A DNA stretch of 64,000 nt from Acidovorax benzenivorans (lineage in GTDB: Bacteria > Pseudomonadota > Gammaproteobacteria > Burkholderiales > Burkholderiaceae_C), in assembly GCF_028680575.1 (NCBI RefSeq), contig NZ_JAPCKI010000001.1, positions 1 to 64,000 of the forward strand. The letters are read 5' to 3'. The notes under the pieces are model-generated. The model had not been told where the DNA came from. It was given only the letters and a program-made list of their open reading frames with translations, and ran no database searches. Positions 12,299 to 21,753 of the stretch are shown here, one piece after another. Made by a program: the position numbers and the translations under genes. Within the stretch, counting starts at the first letter, position 1; each line of letters opens with the position of its first letter.

Positions 12299-12333
12299 CA
12301 AAAAGGCCCGCGTCCCCTGAGGGGAAGCGGGCC
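12299..12333 (-). terminator. Intrinsic terminator of the porin gene
   Basis: GGCCCGC and GCGGGCC (12333-12327 with 12311-12305) enclose a second CCCCT/AGGGG stem and are followed on the minus strand by a T run. It lies 55 bases after the porin stop. The rest of 12118-12387 shows no further feature to me. Confidence 0.85.
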
Positions 12334-12387
12334 AAGCGTTTACCTTGGAGACAATTGCCCATCGCGATGGGCAAGAGGGGAATCGCC

Positions 12388-13401
12388 TTAGAACGTGTGG
12401 CGCAGGCCGATGTCGAAGCCCTTGGAGTTATCACCAGCACTGGTCTTCGCACCGTTCAGCGCCAGCGCAGCGCCGTTCTTGTTCTTCAGGTACGCAAAGG
12501 TGGTGTACAGGGCAGTGCGCTTGGACAGGTTGTGCACATAACCCACGGCAAACTTGTTCGCCTGCACATTGGTGTCCTGAACGTTGACACGGGACCACGA
12601 AGCGCGGACCAGACCCACACTACCCACAGGGGCCGTTGCGCCGATCAGATAGTGGCGGGCCTTCTCGTCGCGGGCCTTGGACTCATCTTGCCCCGCTTCA
12701 ACCAGCAGCTTGGCCACACCGAAATCGTAGGAACCACCAATGTTGGCATTCGTCACGTCGCCATACGCGCCAAGGCTGGACACAGCGCCATAGCTCACAC
12801 CCACATTGAGGGGGCCGTTTTCATAGCCAGCGCGCAGCCCATAGCCGTTTCCATCATTGGAGCCGTTGGCGGCCTCACCACGGTAATACTGCACCTGGCC
12901 AAAGAACCCACCCAGATTCTTGGGGGTGAAATACGACACGGCATTGCTGGTGCGGGTCTGCATGGCATAGCCATAGTTGCTGCCCAGCGAGGTCGTCTTC
13001 AGAAGAGCGCCAACGCCGTTGTCGCCGAATGCGTCGTAAATGTTGTTGTAGGTCGCGGTGAAGTCACGGCCCAGGCGAACTTCGCCCCAGCGGTCGTCCA
13101 TCAAGCTGACGGTCGAGCGACGGTTGAAGTTGAAGGTATTACCGACGCCTGTGCCGTCGTCCAGGTTGTAACCGGCTTCCAGCCAGAAGCCAGCCTTCAT
13201 GCCGCCCCCCAGATCTTCAATGCCGCGGAAACCGAGGCGATTGGAAGCCAGACCGCCGCTGCCCAGGCTGGTCCGGTTCGTTTCGCTGCCGCGGCCCACC
13301 TGCATGGTCACGTCAGCCACGCCAAACAGCGTGACAGACGATTGTGCGTAAGAGGTTGCGCTGACGGCTGCAAGCACAGCCAATGTGGCGAATTTTTTCA
13401 T
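12388..13401 (-). CDS. Gram-negative outer-membrane porin (Omp32-like)
   Basis: The 337-residue protein has a cleavable signal peptide ending SATSYAQS, then SSVTLFGVADVTMQVG, the usual first strand of betaproteobacterial trimeric porins. The loop-3 region and alternating aromatic strands follow. It ends GLRHTF with the terminal phenylalanine needed for outer-membrane assembly. Two ATG codons are in frame (13407 and 13401); AAGGA overlaps the first and sits five bases before the second, so 13401 is preferred. It has its own terminator and is divergent from a two-component system that could regulate it, which is only inference. Confidence 0.92.
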   Translation of the reverse strand: MKKFATLAVLAAVSATSYAQSSVTLFGVADVTMQVGRGSETNRTSLGSGGLASNRLGFRGIEDLGGGMKAGFWLEAGYNLDDGTGVGNTFNFNRRSTVSLMDDRWGEVRLGRDFTATYNNIYDAFGDNGVGALLKTTSLGSNYGYAMQTRTSNAVSYFTPKNLGGFFGQVQYYRGEAANGSNDGNGYGLRAGYENGPLNVGVSYGAVSSLGAYGDVTNANIGGSYDFGVAKLLVEAGQDESKARDEKARHYLIGATAPVGSVGLVRASWSRVNVQDTNVQANKFAVGYVHNLSKRTALYTTFAYLKNKNGAALALNGAKTSAGDNSKGFDIGLRHTF

Positions 13402-13943
13402 GGTCATCCTTGTTAAGTGGGTTCAATCGGAGTCATGTCCCACGCCTTCTTGGCAGGACATGGTGCAAGCGTAGGCATTGCTCCCTCGCACCCACAGGCC
13501 GCAAGGCTCAACGATGGGGGATGCGCATGCACAACCCCCCCGATTCAGGACCACGCCGTTTCACAGGTGCCACATTCCCTGCGGTTTGAGGGCCTGTTCA
13601 CGATCTCCCGGCGGGTGCGCCGCTGGCAGCCCAGCCATCCACAAGAACCACAAGTGCCACAACGCCGCAGGCAAAGGCCGCTGCCCGACGGGTTGGCGCG
13701 AAATCGGGCCCGAACCTTGGAGTGATGACACCCCAGTTGCTGGGATGGGCATGAGCCCGTGCGGCGAGATCGCAAACAAGCGCTTGCGACTGTTCGTGAA
13801 TCCGCAACAGTGCATTTCGATTCGACAAGCTTCTCAAATCCACACGGCTATCCAACAATCCACCAAAGTCAATCCACAGCTTCCCTTATTCAGCCTGCCG
13901 CCCCTCTTTTTTAAAAATTGAGAAACCGCCGGGATCTCGTCAC
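13402..13943. other. 542-base divergent intergenic region
   Basis: This gap separates the porin from the divergent response regulator. It must hold both promoters, but I saw no convincing -35/-10 pair. The only notable items are a CCCAG/CTGGG hairpin near 13730-13742 and a T6A5 tract near 13911-13918 just before the response regulator. No gene is supported here. Confidence 0.5.
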
Positions 13944-14624
13944 ATGCGCTTGCTTTCCATTGAAGACGAACGATCAACCGCCGCCTATCTGTACAAAGGC
14001 CTGACCGAGCATGGCCATGTCGTAGACACCGCATTCGACGGAGTGGAAGGCCTGCACCTGGCCACCTCTGGGCACTACGACCTCATCCTGCTTGACGTGG
14101 GGCTGCCCGGCGCCAGCGGCTGGGACGTGCTGCAGGGCATTCGCACACAACACCAGACTCCGGTGTTTTTCCTATCGGGCCGCGATGAGGTCGAAGACCG
14201 CGTCAAGGGGCTGCTGCTGGGGGCCGATGACTACATGGTCAAGCCCTTTGCATTTTCCGAACTACTGGCACGCATCCAGGTGGTTGCGCGCCGCCGCGCA
14301 CCCATGTCCGCCCCGGAGGGGCTGCTGCGCGTGGGCGAGCTGGAAGTCGATACCGCTCGCCGGCGCGTCAAGCGAGGCAAGCAGCGCATTGACCTCACCA
14401 CCCAGGAGTTTGTTCTGCTGGACTACCTGGCCCGCCATGTCGGCCAGGTCGTATCGCGCACCCTGATCGCGCAGAACGTGTGGGACATGCACTTTGACAG
14501 CGACACCAATGTGGTCGATGTGGCGGTGCGCCGACTGCGTGCCAAGGTCGACGAGCCCTTCCCGGAGAAGCTCATTCACACCGTCAGGGGCGTCGGCTAT
14601 GTCCTCGAACACCAGAACGCCTAA
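13944..14624 (+). CDS. OmpR/PhoB-family response regulator (heavy-metal-type)
   Basis: The 226-residue protein has a receiver domain with acidic pocket Glu7/Asp8, phosphoacceptor Asp51 (LLDVGLPG), Ser78 and Lys100 (VKPF). A winged-helix DNA-binding domain follows, ending LIHTVRGVGYVLE. The shape matches the CopR/CusR/IrlR group, which often senses copper or other metals, but nothing here proves the signal. It overlaps the kinase gene downstream by 26 bases. The divergent porin is a possible target. Confidence 0.92.
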   Translation: MRLLSIEDERSTAAYLYKGLTEHGHVVDTAFDGVEGLHLATSGHYDLILLDVGLPGASGWDVLQGIRTQHQTPVFFLSGRDEVEDRVKGLLLGADDYMVKPFAFSELLARIQVVARRRAPMSAPEGLLRVGELEVDTARRRVKRGKQRIDLTTQEFVLLDYLARHVGQVVSRTLIAQNVWDMHFDSDTNVVDVAVRRLRAKVDEPFPEKLIHTVRGVGYVLEHQNA

Positions 14625-15795
14625 GGCGAGGACTTTCCTACGCCGCTCTCTGCCCCTGAAAATCGCGCTGGCAATTTCTTTGATCACCCTGCTGTTGATC
14701 GCGGCCAGTTTCTGGATGGTGATCTACCTGCTGGGCCAGGATTACAACGACCTCCAGCCGCTGCTCGCCAGCGCCGGTGGCATGGTCCATATCCCTGCGG
14801 AAGATCTGCAGGCGCGGCGCCATGCCTTTGCCCTGCGCTCATGGCGTGTCTTCGCCATCACGCTCGGTATCGGTGCGCTGGCCGCCAGTCTGTTCGCATG
14901 GTGCACCGCCAGGCTCATTCTGTCCTCGGCCCACCGCCTGGCCAACACCGCCAATCGCATCAGCGCCCATGCCTTGCACGAGCGGCTGGCGCCGGAGAAC
15001 AACATTGCCGAGCTGGAACCCGTGGCCAGAGCGTTCAACCACATGCTCGACCGGTTGCAGGATTCCTTCACCCGCCTGTCGGGCGTCTCGTCCGACATTG
15101 CGCATGATCTGCGCGCCCCCGTCCACCGCCTTCTGATGGTCGCCCAGGTTACGCTGGACCGCCCCCGCAGTGCCGACGAATACCGTGCGGTGATCGAGTC
15201 AGCCGTGCCGACGTATGAACGCATGGGACGAATGATCGAGAACATACTGTTCCTGGCACGCGCCGAGAGCCAGCAAAGCGCCGTCCACGCCACCCTCGTC
15301 CCGCTGGAGCAACGGCTGGGGGCCATCGCAGCCTTCTTTGAACTGCTAGCGCAGGAGCGGGGTTTGGAGCTGGCGCTTCAGGTAGAGAAGAACACCCATG
15401 TCTGGGCCGATGACACCCTGCTCACCCGAGCCACCGGCAACTTGCTGACCAATGCCATTCGCCACGCGCGCCCAGGCAGCACGGTCGTACTCTCGAGCAA
15501 GGTGTCATCGAACGGCGGCTGTCATATCTCTGTCTCCAACGAGGGCGAACCCATCGCCCCCGAGCACCAAGCCAAGATTTTTGAACGTGCCTATCGGGTC
15601 GAAAGCCCAAGCCAAGAAGAAACACCCGGCGCAGGCCTGGGGCTGGCCATCGTCAAGAGCACGATGGAACTGCATGGAGGGTTCGTCCGCGTGCGCAGCG
15701 CCCCAGGCCATCCAACGGTGTTCACCCTGTGGCTACCGCCATCGCCGCCGCATGCACCGGAGGTTGGGCCATCACGCGGGCGCATCAGCCGGTAG
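14599..15795 (+). CDS. Sensor histidine kinase, partner of the upstream regulator
   Basis: The 398-residue protein has a membrane helix at about residues 21-45, a short periplasmic loop of about 35 residues, a second helix at about 82-108, a HAMP domain and a kinase core. The H-box is SDIAHDLRAP with His169; the ATP lid is TPGAGLGLAIVKS. The tiny sensor loop suggests sensing at the membrane rather than a large ligand domain. The start at 14599 lies inside the response regulator gene, so translation is coupled. It converges on the amidohydrolase gene after 38 bases. Confidence 0.9.
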   Translation: MSSNTRTPKARTFLRRSLPLKIALAISLITLLLIAASFWMVIYLLGQDYNDLQPLLASAGGMVHIPAEDLQARRHAFALRSWRVFAITLGIGALAASLFAWCTARLILSSAHRLANTANRISAHALHERLAPENNIAELEPVARAFNHMLDRLQDSFTRLSGVSSDIAHDLRAPVHRLLMVAQVTLDRPRSADEYRAVIESAVPTYERMGRMIENILFLARAESQQSAVHATLVPLEQRLGAIAAFFELLAQERGLELALQVEKNTHVWADDTLLTRATGNLLTNAIRHARPGSTVVLSSKVSSNGGCHISVSNEGEPIAPEHQAKIFERAYRVESPSQEETPGAGLGLAIVKSTMELHGGFVRVRSAPGHPTVFTLWLPPSPPHAPEVGPSRGRISR

Positions 15796-15833
15796 CACGG
15801 GGTGCGATCGGGCTGGGACCTTCGGTCGCGACG

Positions 15834-16754
15834 TCAGCGGGGCGCCGTGACGCCAAACAACCCCGCCCCGTTGTCCCACGCCACCTTGCGCGCCACATCG
15901 GCAGGCAGGCCGCCCAGCCATTGGCGGTAGCCCTGCATCAGGCTTTCGTAGTGTTGCCAGCGCTGGTTCACCCAGGTGTCCGAGCCGATCACGAAGCGTG
16001 TGGGGTATTTGAGCAGCAGCGCGCGCCAGGCGGGGCACAGCTGGTTGTCGTCACACACCAGGCCCGGACGGTACGAGAGTTCGCCCACCAAGCCGGGGTA
16101 GCGGGCCATCAGGGCGTCCACGCGCTCCACCGGCGCGCCGCCGATGCCGGTGTGGGCCCAGATCAGGCGCGCCTTCTGGCCTTGGGACGGGGTGTTGGCC
16201 ATCAGCAGGTCGATGGCGGCATCGTCCACATGGGCCAGCACCACCAGGTCACGCTCTTCGGCCAGCGCCATCAGCTTTTTGGCCACGGGGCCGTTGGCAT
16301 GAGCGCTGTCGTACAGGTGGAACTCGCCAATGCCCCGGTACGGCCCGGCCGCCGTGCCGCGCGCCAACTCGGTCTGCACCATGGTGTAAATGGTGTCGTC
16401 GGCAAACCAGCCGGTGTAGTCGGCCCGGTTGCGGTACAGCCGCACAAAGGGCACCACGGTAACGCCCGCCTCGCGCGTCTGCGGCAGGCCCGCCAGCGTG
16501 AGCGAACCCGCGTTGGGCCGCGAATTGGCCACGATGGCCCGCACGCCGCTGGCCTTCATGCGCGCCAGCACATCGGCAGGGGGGTGGGGGCCGGTTTGGC
16601 CGTCCCAGGCTTCCTCGTTGTAGTGCAGGTGGGCGTCGAACAACGGTCCGGTGTAGTCAGCCGCGTGGGACAGCGCTGCAAATGCTATTAAAAACATAGC
16701 TATCAGCGCTTTTAGTACGGGCGCTACAGGGCAAAAAAGCTTGAAACCCGCCAT
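15834..16754 (-). CDS. Exported amidohydrolase-family protein
   Basis: The 306-residue protein has DAHLHY just after the signal peptide, typical of TIM-barrel amidohydrolases (metal-binding H-x-H), with later histidines in LVVLAHVDD and IWAHTGIGG and IGSDTW near the end. The signal peptide (residues 1-31, ending ALSHA) is encoded almost wholly by repeat copy A3. An alternative ATG at residue 20 would leave an N-terminus too short and without a positive charge. It follows the dienelactone hydrolase gene by 23 bases. The substrate is unknown. Confidence 0.78.
   Translation of the reverse strand: MAGFKLFCPVAPVLKALIAMFLIAFAALSHAADYTGPLFDAHLHYNEEAWDGQTGPHPPADVLARMKASGVRAIVANSRPNAGSLTLAGLPQTREAGVTVVPFVRLYRNRADYTGWFADDTIYTMVQTELARGTAAGPYRGIGEFHLYDSAHANGPVAKKLMALAEERDLVVLAHVDDAAIDLLMANTPSQGQKARLIWAHTGIGGAPVERVDALMARYPGLVGELSYRPGLVCDDNQLCPAWRALLLKYPTRFVIGSDTWVNQRWQHYESLMQGYRQWLGGLPADVARKVAWDNGAGLFGVTAPR
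16676..16733 (-). repeat. Family A dispersed repeat, copy 3 (codes for a signal peptide)
   Basis: On the minus strand it carries TAGCGCCCGTACTAAAAGCG and then ATAGCTATGTTTTTAATAGC, close to the intergenic copy at 44706-44768. It lies wholly inside the 5-prime end of the amidohydrolase gene. Confidence 0.75.
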
Positions 16755-16777
16755 GGCAGCCCCCCTTGTCAGTGGTC

Positions 16778-17467
16778 TCAGCTCAGATGCTTGGCAAAGA
16801 AGGCCAGCGTGCGCTCGCGCGCCGTATTGGCTGCCGCCTCGTCGTAGCTGCCGCGCTGGTCGCAATTGAAGCCATGGTCGGCGGCATACACATGTACCTC
16901 GACCTCGGGGTGGGCCTTGGCGAACGCATGCGCGCTATCGAGCGGAATCCAGTGGTCGCGCTCGCCAAAGTGGGCCAGCACGGGCACCTGGGGCTTGCGC
17001 GCCACTTCGCCCGGGGTGGTCACGCCGCCACCGTAATAAGGCACCGCAGCCGACAGGCCCTGGAGCAGGCTGGCCGAGCGCCAGGTCAGCAGGCCACCCC
17101 AGCAGTAACCCACGATGCCCACCTTGCCGCCACTTTGCTGAGCGGCGTAGTCGATGGCGGCCTGGATGTCCGGCAGCACGCCCGGTGCGGGCAAGCCTTC
17201 GACCGCCGCCTTGAGCGCAGAACCCGCCTGCATGTCATCGGCCGTGTAGCCCAGATCCACACCCTGTTTAACGCGGTGGAAGGTGGACGGCGCCACGGCC
17301 AGGTAGCCGCTGGCGGCGTACCGGTCGGCCACCGAGCGGATGTGCGAGTTCACGCCAAAAATCTCCTGCAGCACCACGATGGCGCCACGGGGTGTGCCCT
17401 CAGGCCGCGCCACCCAGGCGGGGGCCACAAAACCATCGCTCGACGTCAGATCGACAAACTGTCCCAT
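16778..17467 (-). CDS. Dienelactone hydrolase family protein
   Basis: The 229-residue protein has the dienelactone hydrolase triad: Cys122 in GYCWGG, Asp171 in GERDHWIP and His198 in ADHGFNC. Glu35 in VLQEIFGVN is the residue that in this family primes the nucleophile. Classic members open dienelactones in chlorocatechol breakdown, but many homologues act on other esters and no catechol genes are nearby. The start at 17467 has AAGGAG eight bases upstream. It is divergent from the SDR gene and upstream of the amidohydrolase gene. Confidence 0.9.
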   Translation of the reverse strand: MGQFVDLTSSDGFVAPAWVARPEGTPRGAIVVLQEIFGVNSHIRSVADRYAASGYLAVAPSTFHRVKQGVDLGYTADDMQAGSALKAAVEGLPAPGVLPDIQAAIDYAAQQSGGKVGIVGYCWGGLLTWRSASLLQGLSAAVPYYGGGVTTPGEVARKPQVPVLAHFGERDHWIPLDSAHAFAKAHPEVEVHVYAADHGFNCDQRGSYDEAAANTARERTLAFFAKHLS

Positions 17468-17638
17468 GCTGAATGCTCCTTGAAAAGAATGGTGAACGGA
17501 TGGGCCGGGATGCGTGCAGAGGGACTGCGCGTCGAGCGGACCTTGCCCCTGGGGCCCGCGCCATCTGCCATCTGTCTGGCGGCCCATCAGGGCGCAGAAC
17601 CTGTTCCAATGCGCCATTCTTGCAGGAGACCCCAACCG

Positions 17639-18385
17639 ATGGAGAAGATCGCATTAATCACCGGCGCCAGCCGGGGCATTGGCGCCGCCACCGCACTGCT
17701 GGCCGCACAACATGGCTGGGCAGTGGCCGTGAACTACCTTGCCAACGAGGCCGCCGCACAGGCCGTGGTCGATGAAATCCGTGCCGGCGGCGGCACGGCC
17801 ATCGCCGTGCAGGCCGATGTGGCAAACGAGGGGGAGATTCTGGCCATGTTCCAGGCCGTGGACACCCAGCTCGGCCGCATCGGCGCACTGGTCAACAACG
17901 CGGGCGTGGTGGACGTGACAGCCCGGGTGGACGAGATGAGCACCGACCGCCTGCGCCGCATGTTCGACACCAACGTGATCGGCAGCTTCGTGTGTGCCCG
18001 CGAGGCCGTGCGGCGCATGAGCAGGCGCTATGGCGGCACGGGCGGAGCCATCGTCAATGTGTCCAGCGCCGCATCGCGCCTGGGCTCGGCCCACCAGTAT
18101 GTGGACTACGCAGCGGCCAAGGGCGCCATCGATACCTTCACCATCGGCCTGGCCCGCGAGGTGGCGGCCGAGGGCATCCGCGTGAACGCCGTGCGCCCGG
18201 GCCTGATCGAGACCGACATCCACGCCAGCGGTGGCCTGCCTGATCGTGTGCGCGACCTCTCGCACCAGGTGCCCATGTTGCGCGGCGGCACGGCCAACGA
18301 GGTGGCCGAGGCCATCGTCTGGCTGATGTCACCCGCAGCGAGCTACACCACCGCCACGTTGATGGATGTGTCGGGCGGGCGCTGA
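17639..18385 (+). CDS. Short-chain dehydrogenase/reductase (glucose-1-dehydrogenase-like)
   Basis: The 248-residue protein is a classical SDR. It has the cofactor motif TGASRGIG (8-15), NNAG (87-90) and the catalytic Ser142/Ser143, Tyr157 and Lys161 (DYAAAKG). The second strand ends VNYLANEAAA without an acidic residue, which suggests NADP(H) rather than NAD(H), as an inference. The substrate is not known. The start at 17639 has AGGAG upstream. It is divergent from the dienelactone hydrolase gene across 171 bases. Confidence 0.9.
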   Translation: MEKIALITGASRGIGAATALLAAQHGWAVAVNYLANEAAAQAVVDEIRAGGGTAIAVQADVANEGEILAMFQAVDTQLGRIGALVNNAGVVDVTARVDEMSTDRLRRMFDTNVIGSFVCAREAVRRMSRRYGGTGGAIVNVSSAASRLGSAHQYVDYAAAKGAIDTFTIGLAREVAAEGIRVNAVRPGLIETDIHASGGLPDRVRDLSHQVPMLRGGTANEVAEAIVWLMSPAASYTTATLMDVSGGR

Positions 18386-18562
18386 CGGCTGCACACAGCC
18401 GCCGTCTGCTGGGCGCAAGCCCGCTGCAGCGCAACATGCCCGACGGCCAAACCGCGCAGAAAACACCGCATACTCGCGCACAGCCCGGGCGGCGCCACCC
18501 TCGCCTGCCTCCGGTCCGAGCCCGACAAACCACCCTGCCCACTTGCCCTTGGGAGCGCCCTG

Positions 18563-19198
18563 ATGGACCTCAAACCCCTGATCACCCTGCTGGCCATCGT
18601 GAACCCGCTGGCCATCGTTCCGTTTTTCATCCACTACACCCAGGGCTTCTCGTCCCCGCAGCGGCGCCGCACCATCCAGGTGGCCAGCTTCAGTGTGTTC
18701 TGCGTGATTGCGGCCTGTGCGCTGCTGGGCCTGCAGATCCTCGATTTCTTCAACATCTCGCTGCAGAGCTTTCAGGTGGGCGGCGGCATGCTGCTGCTCA
18801 TCAGCGCGATGAACATGCTCAACGCCCAGCCCGCCGAGGCCAAGCCCAGTACCAACGAATATGAAGAAGGGGCCGAGAAGGCCGCCGCTGGTAGCAGCAT
18901 TGCCGTGGTGCCACTCACCATCCCGCTGCTCACGGGCCCGGCCAGCATGTCCACCGTGGTGATTTATGCCGACCGCGCCCAGACCTTCTGGCAGCACGCG
19001 GCGCTGGTGGGCTACGGCGTTGTGATTGCGCTGGCCACCGCCGTGTGTTTTGCCCTGGCCGACCCCATTGCGCGGGTGCTGGGCAAAACCGGCATCAACG
19101 TGATGACCCGGCTGATGGGGCTGATCCTGGCCGCGCTAGCCGTGGAGGTGATGGCGGATGGGCTGGGCAAGTTGTTCCCCATCCTCGTTGCACGTTGA
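18563..19198 (+). CDS. MarC-family integral membrane protein
   Basis: The 211-residue protein has about six membrane helices and the MarC/UPF0056 opening LLAIVNPLAIVPFF, followed by IPLLTGPASMSTVV in the second half. The family has no established substrate; the old link to multiple antibiotic resistance was not upheld. A charged loop (about residues 90-110) separates the two halves. It ends five bases before creB, so the two may share a transcript. Confidence 0.88.
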   Translation: MDLKPLITLLAIVNPLAIVPFFIHYTQGFSSPQRRRTIQVASFSVFCVIAACALLGLQILDFFNISLQSFQVGGGMLLLISAMNMLNAQPAEAKPSTNEYEEGAEKAAAGSSIAVVPLTIPLLTGPASMSTVVIYADRAQTFWQHAALVGYGVVIALATAVCFALADPIARVLGKTGINVMTRLMGLILAALAVEVMADGLGKLFPILVAR

Positions 19199-19203
19199 CC
19201 ACC

Positions 19204-19896
19204 ATGTCGGCCCGGCTGCTGCTGCTCGAAGACGACCCCGCCATCGCCCGCACCGTGGCCTATGCACTGGAGCGCGACGGCCTGGCCGTGACGCACAGCC
19301 TGCTGGTGCACGACGCGCGCCAGCAGCTGCAGCGCAACCGGTTTGATCTGCTGGTGCTGGACGTGGGCCTGCCCGACGGCAGCGGGCTCGATCTGCTGCG
19401 CGATGTGCGCAATGCCGCGCAGACCTCCACGGTGCCCGTGCTCATGCTCAGCGCCCACGGCGAGGAGATCGACCGCGTGCTGGGCCTGGAGCTGGGCGCC
19501 GACGACTACCTGACCAAACCCTTCAGCCCGCGCGAACTGGCGGCCCGCGTGAAGGCGCTGCTGCGCCGCGCGGGCAACGGGCACGCCCCAGCGCCTGCAG
19601 CAGCCCCAGCCCCCTTGTTCCACGACGACGAGGCCGGCCAGCGCATCAGCCTGCGCGGCCAGCCCCTGCCGCTGACCCGGCGCGAATACCGCCTGCTGGC
19701 CCACCTGCTGCGCGGCGCAGGCCGCATCCACTCGCGCGACGCCCTGCTGGCCGCCGCTTGGGGCGACGACAGCGAGAGCACCGACCGCACGGTGGACACC
19801 CACATCAAGACCCTGCGCGCCAAGCTGCGCGAGGTGGACCCGGCGCGCGAGTACATCAGCACGCACCGGGGCATGGGGTATTGCCTTAATTTTTAG
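19204..19896 (+). CDS. creB: Response regulator CreB
   Basis: The 230-residue protein has a receiver domain with Asp53 (VLDVGLPDGSG) and a winged-helix output domain ending ISTHRGMGYCLNF. It is assigned to CreB because creC and creD follow 1.9 kb downstream on the same strand. CreBC responds to central metabolism and cell-wall stress and controls creD in enterobacteria. An Ala/Pro-rich linker (about residues 126-142) joins the domains. A porin gene in reverse orientation separates it from its kinase, which is unusual for this system. The upstream marC gene may be in the same transcript. Confidence 0.85.
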   Translation: MSARLLLLEDDPAIARTVAYALERDGLAVTHSLLVHDARQQLQRNRFDLLVLDVGLPDGSGLDLLRDVRNAAQTSTVPVLMLSAHGEEIDRVLGLELGADDYLTKPFSPRELAARVKALLRRAGNGHAPAPAAAPAPLFHDDEAGQRISLRGQPLPLTRREYRLLAHLLRGAGRIHSRDALLAAAWGDDSESTDRTVDTHIKTLRAKLREVDPAREYISTHRGMGYCLNF

Positions 19897-20059
19897 AACC
19901 ACACGCGCCCCAGTCGATTGCGCCAATGCAATGGCCTGCACTCACCGGTAGAGGAAATGTTGCCCGCAACACCGCGCCGCGCTGGACACAGAAAACTGTG
20001 ACTGTTTGGGATAGGGCTGGCGGGGCACTGCACGCGCAAGAGCCCCTGCGCTGCAGGCC

Positions 20060-21322
20060 TCAGAAACGATGGCGAATCGACAGTGCCAAGCTGTTGACAT
20101 TTTTTCCGGGCGATGCCGCAACGCCGCCCAGGAATCCGTTGCCGCCCAACATCTCTTGCGACGTGTTTTTGTTGTTCAGGTGTGTGAGTACGGCATTCAG
20201 GTCGGTGCGCTTGGACAGGGCATACGTGTAAGCCACACCATATGAAGAGCGATCCGCATTGAACGGGCGTTTGTCGTTCATGTTGTTATAGGCCACGACC
20301 ACCGTGTGCACGCCGCTGGTGATGCGGTAGCCAATCTGGAACAGGCGTGCGTCTTGCCGGAAACCCTGGATGAATGCGTTCTGCACCAGGCTGGCAACGG
20401 GTGCCGTGGCGGGATTGGCCGACAGGACGGCGGCTATGCCGGACAGGTTGGTGGGGTGATCGTCCTTGATGGTGCTGAATTGGCCTGACAGCGTGCCCGG
20501 CCCGACATCCACCGTCGCGCCCAGAACGGCGGTCGTCAGCGACTTTTCGCCCAGCTCGTTGTTGCGGTTGTTGTAGCCACCGCCGAAGGAATAACCGTTG
20601 CCCTTGTACATGGCCATGGCACCCCACAGCCGCCCTGCGCTCGAACGGCCTGCGACTTCTCCAGCGGCGTACATCGCGGTGGCGGTGAACCCGTCTAGCT
20701 GCAGCCCGTACTGGAGGGAGTTGCTCACGCGAATATCGAACGAAGCTGGAATAGCCACCAACTGCCCAAGTGACAGGCTGGACTCGGTCTTCATCGCGTC
20801 AAAGTTGGCGTTGGCCAGGTAGCCCGGTGTGTACTGTCGCCCGAATGTGAAGGCCCCGAACGGAGTGATCAGGCCGGTGAATATTTGCCGGTCAAAGAAA
20901 TTGTTGCCCAAGTTGACGCCCACGGAATTACCGATCTGGGTGGCCACGGCAGAAACGGCGGGCTGCAGCGCAGCTGGCAGGCCCAACGACCCTGCATTGC
21001 TCAGTCGGTCCGGCAGCCGCCCTTGGGAAATGGGGCGATTGCTCAGTGCGCCGGTGTCTGCTTCCAGCCGCGATTCGAGCGTGAAGACGGCGCGGTATCC
21101 ACCGCCCAGGTCTTCATTTCCCTTGAATCCGAGGCGCGAGCCTTGCATGTTTCCGCTGGTGAAGCTGGTCATGGAACCACCGGATGCTCCGGTGACATGG
21201 TTGATGCCAATGTCGACGATGCCGTACATCGTGACACTGCTCCCGCCAGCCGCGCTTTGCGCCATGCAAAACGACGAAAAGCATCCGAGCACGGCTGCTG
21301 ATAGGGCACGCATTTTTTTCAT
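20060..21322 (-). CDS. Gram-negative porin, large variant
   Basis: The 420-residue protein has a signal peptide ending SFCMAQSAA and then SSVTMYGIVDIGINHVTG, the first strand of betaproteobacterial porins. GSRLGFKGNEDLGGGYRAVF and RQIFTGLITPFGAFTFGRQY are typical strands around the constriction loop. It ends ALSIRHRF with the terminal phenylalanine. It is about 80 residues longer than the porin at 12388. The start at 21322 has AGGAG seven bases upstream. It lies inverted between creB and creC, and two perfect inverted repeats lie upstream. Confidence 0.9.
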   Translation of the reverse strand: MKKMRALSAAVLGCFSSFCMAQSAAGGSSVTMYGIVDIGINHVTGASGGSMTSFTSGNMQGSRLGFKGNEDLGGGYRAVFTLESRLEADTGALSNRPISQGRLPDRLSNAGSLGLPAALQPAVSAVATQIGNSVGVNLGNNFFDRQIFTGLITPFGAFTFGRQYTPGYLANANFDAMKTESSLSLGQLVAIPASFDIRVSNSLQYGLQLDGFTATAMYAAGEVAGRSSAGRLWGAMAMYKGNGYSFGGGYNNRNNELGEKSLTTAVLGATVDVGPGTLSGQFSTIKDDHPTNLSGIAAVLSANPATAPVASLVQNAFIQGFRQDARLFQIGYRITSGVHTVVVAYNNMNDKRPFNADRSSYGVAYTYALSKRTDLNAVLTHLNNKNTSQEMLGGNGFLGGVAASPGKNVNSLALSIRHRF

Positions 21323-21463
21323 CACTTGTCTCCTGTTGCTGCATGAAATTGGCAGATGCCCACGCCACATCGTGGGCAGCTCCGGGTTCAGCCTAGGTGA
21401 CAGGTCTCAAGCGGTAACAGCGGGTCGCTCTGGATCGTTGGAGCAGCCCAGTCGTACTGACCT

Positions 21464-21495
21464 GTTTTCGCGCGAAAACGTTGCACGTTTGCAAC
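21464..21495. promoter_or_regulatory. Two adjacent perfect inverted repeats, candidate operator
   Basis: A 16-bp perfect palindrome GTTTTCGCGCGAAAAC (21464-21479) is followed at once by GTTGCA-CGTT-TGCAAC (21480-21495). They overlap a third symmetry, AAACG-TTGCA-CGTTT. The site lies 142 bases upstream of the porin start in the 431-base gap shared with creC. Shape and size fit a LacI/GalR-type operator. Confidence 0.5.
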
Positions 21496-21753
21496 TTCTG
21501 TGGACCGCGCAACAGGCTTTGCGTCCCCAAGGTGCATCTCGCGCCAGATGGCAAGGACTGCGTCGCAGCATCACGCACAGGAAGCTCGCATCGCGTTTGC
21601 CAAGTTCACCTTGCGATTCAACCGCCTGTACGATCTGGCAAGCATGTCCGCTAGGCTGCTACGCACTGCCATCCCCATATCGTCTTGCTTCATCCCGAAA
21701 CTCAGGGCTTCTGAGACGCTTTGCCGGTCAAGATTTTTTAAGAGAACTGCCCC

